In this document: piece after piece, positions 5,120-5,867 of the stretch
Layout: each line of letters starts with the position of its first letter
Position numbering within the stretch: the stretch's first letter is position 1
Assembly (NCBI RefSeq): GCF_946479965.1
Contig: NZ_CAMLHX010000098.1
Coordinates: 1-5,867, forward strand
Length of the DNA stretch: 5,867 bases
Direction of reading: 5' to 3'
DNA from: an uncultured Mucilaginibacter sp.
GTDB lineage: Bacteria > Bacteroidota > Bacteroidia > Sphingobacteriales > Sphingobacteriaceae
Position numbers and translations under genes: made by a program
The notes under the pieces: generated by a model
The model's input: the letters and a program-made list of their open reading frames with translations, nothing else
Database searches by the model: none
What the model was told of the DNA's origin: nothing

Positions 5120-5410
5120 TTATTCGTATGCCGTAAGTCTGTTGCGCAGTTGGCGCATTTCTTCCTGTATATCTTCCAGCCGCTGCAATAAATGGCTTAT
5201 AGCTTCAATACCTGCTGTGTTTATTTCCAACTCATTGTGCAATCGCGTTAGTCTCTCTAACTTTTGCAACTCGCTTTCAGGTATGTAGTAATCCTGGTCA
5301 ACTACGGTAACCTCAACAAGCCCGGCTTGCTGCAGTTCAGTAATAAAAGTATCATCCACTTCGTGGTAAATGCAAAACTGCTTGGCCGCTATTAAATTTT
5401 CTGTTCTCAT
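5120..5410 (-). CDS. cbpM: Chaperone modulator CbpM
   Basis: CbpM is a small MerR-like helix-turn-helix-derived protein that binds the J-domain of the DnaJ homologue CbpA and restrains its co-chaperone and DNA-binding activity, as known from Escherichia coli. This 96-residue protein shows the family pattern: CIYHEVDDTFITELQQAGLV (13-32), then YYIPESELQKLERL (41-54), then HNELEINTAGIEAISHLL (58-75), and a C-terminal heptad-like helix at about 73-93 (LQRLEDIQEEMRQLRNRL) likely to form a coiled coil. Length matches the usual 95-110. It starts 12 nt after the stop of the DnaJ/CbpA-type gene, the standard cbpA-cbpM order, so the pair is an operon. No strong ribosome-binding site is seen, as is normal for Bacteroidota. 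No obvious hairpin terminator follows. Confidence 0.88.
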   Translation of the reverse strand: MRTENLIAAKQFCIYHEVDDTFITELQQAGLVEVTVVDQDYYIPESELQKLERLTRLHNELEINTAGIEAISHLLQRLEDIQEEMRQLRNRLTAYE

Positions 5411-5422
5411 ATTCGGTTGGTT

Positions 5423-5867
5423 TTATGATGATTTAGCCAGTTCTTCAAATAATTGCTTCTGTTTTTCGGTCAGGTTGGTGGGTAGCTGCACATCATAAGT
5501 AATGTACAGATCGCCATGCTGGCCTTCTTTTTTATATACGGGCAGGCCCTTTCCTTTAAGCTTAACCTTTGCGCCGTTCTGTGTTTCGGGCTTAACGTTT
5601 AGTTTTACTTTGCCAGTGAGGGTATCTATTGTGAGTTCGCCACCCAGCACGGCTGTGTAAACATCAATTTTTGCCACAGCAAAAAGATCAGCTCCCTGCC
5701 GCCTGAATCGCGGATCATCACTTACCAAAAACTTAATATAAAGGTCGCCGCCCGGGCCGCCATTGGCACCCGGCCCGCCGTGCCCTGCAATTTTTATGGT
5801 TTGCCCGTTGTCAACACCGGCTGGTATGGTAATGCGGATGTTCTTTCCGTTAACGGTAAGGGTTTGC
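5423..5867 (-). CDS. cbpA: DnaJ/CbpA-type co-chaperone, C-terminal part (5' end beyond window)
   Basis: The frame is open to the right edge, so about 147 C-terminal residues are present and the J-domain is missing. An internal TTG near 5728 is not the start: the frame upstream of it continues with clear DnaJ sequence. The visible part covers the end of C-terminal domain I (NIRITIPAGVDNGQTIKI, then GHGGPGANGGPGGDLYIK) and domain II (DPRFRRQGADLFAVAKI, AVLGGELTIDTLTG, GAKVKLKGKGLP, GDLYITYDVQLP), ending with LTEKQKQLFEELAKSS. These domains bind unfolded client proteins and dimerise; the full protein stimulates DnaK. No zinc-finger cysteines are visible, but that region would mostly lie outside. 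The CbpM gene 12 nt downstream favours CbpA over classical DnaJ. Confidence 0.9.
   Translation of the reverse strand, partial: QTLTVNGKNIRITIPAGVDNGQTIKIAGHGGPGANGGPGGDLYIKFLVSDDPRFRRQGADLFAVAKIDVYTAVLGGELTIDTLTGKVKLNVKPETQNGAKVKLKGKGLPVYKKEGQHGDLYITYDVQLPTNLTEKQKQLFEELAKSS

Noticed and set aside
5423..5728. Short DnaJ C-terminal protein starting at an internal TTG
   Set aside because: The frame continues upstream to the window edge with conserved DnaJ sequence (IPAGV and GGPGGDLYIKF), so the gene is only cut by the window.
1..5867. Mobile element, CRISPR array, toxin-antitoxin or defence system
   Set aside because: No transposase, integrase, direct-repeat array, target-site duplication or defence-type domain was seen; the genes are typical chromosomal ones.

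Overview
The window looks like the end of a draft-assembly contig from a Bacteroidota bacterium. The proteins resemble those of Sphingobacteriaceae such as Mucilaginibacter or Pedobacter, but that genus-level guess is inference. The reasons are an AT-rich, terminator-dense layout, a Bacteroidota-type promoter (TTG-N17-TAnnTTTG) with no strong Shine-Dalgarno sites, and the protein families present. Every recognisable gene is on the minus strand, so the window reads biologically from right to left.

Layout from right to left (direction of transcription): (1) the C-terminal part of a DnaJ/CbpA-type co-chaperone, cut by the right edge, followed 12 nt later by its small modulator CbpM. (2) A 99-aa secreted Val/Tyr/Arg-rich repeat protein with its own strong terminator. 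(3) A YjbR/MmcQ-family protein, a six-helix Pr6Pr-family membrane protein 7 nt after it, then a 62-aa His/Tyr/Arg-rich lipoprotein ending at a good intrinsic terminator. (4) A membrane-anchored calcineurin-like metallophosphoesterase. (5) A candidate promoter and a leader hairpin in front of a MurG-like GT-B glycosyltransferase, which ends at a hairpin with T-tracts on both sides. (6) A 372-nt AT-rich gap with several inverted repeats. (7) The first 108 codons of an aspartate kinase, cut by the left contig end.

The first 48 bases are not biological. They match the inner part of the Illumina P5/TruSeq read-1 adapter. Because 48 is divisible by three and the adapter has no stop in this frame, the aspartate kinase reading frame runs through it and would gain a false 16-residue tail in automatic annotation.

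Functionally this is mostly ordinary chromosome: amino-acid biosynthesis (aspartate kinase), protein folding (CbpA/CbpM), envelope-related enzymes and small surface proteins. I found no CRISPR array, tRNA, rRNA, mobile element, toxin-antitoxin pair or defence locus, and no convincing undescribed multi-gene system. The items most worth a second look are the adapter artefact, the hairpin-rich gap at 373-744, the leader hairpin before the glycosyltransferase, and the two small repeat or low-complexity surface proteins.
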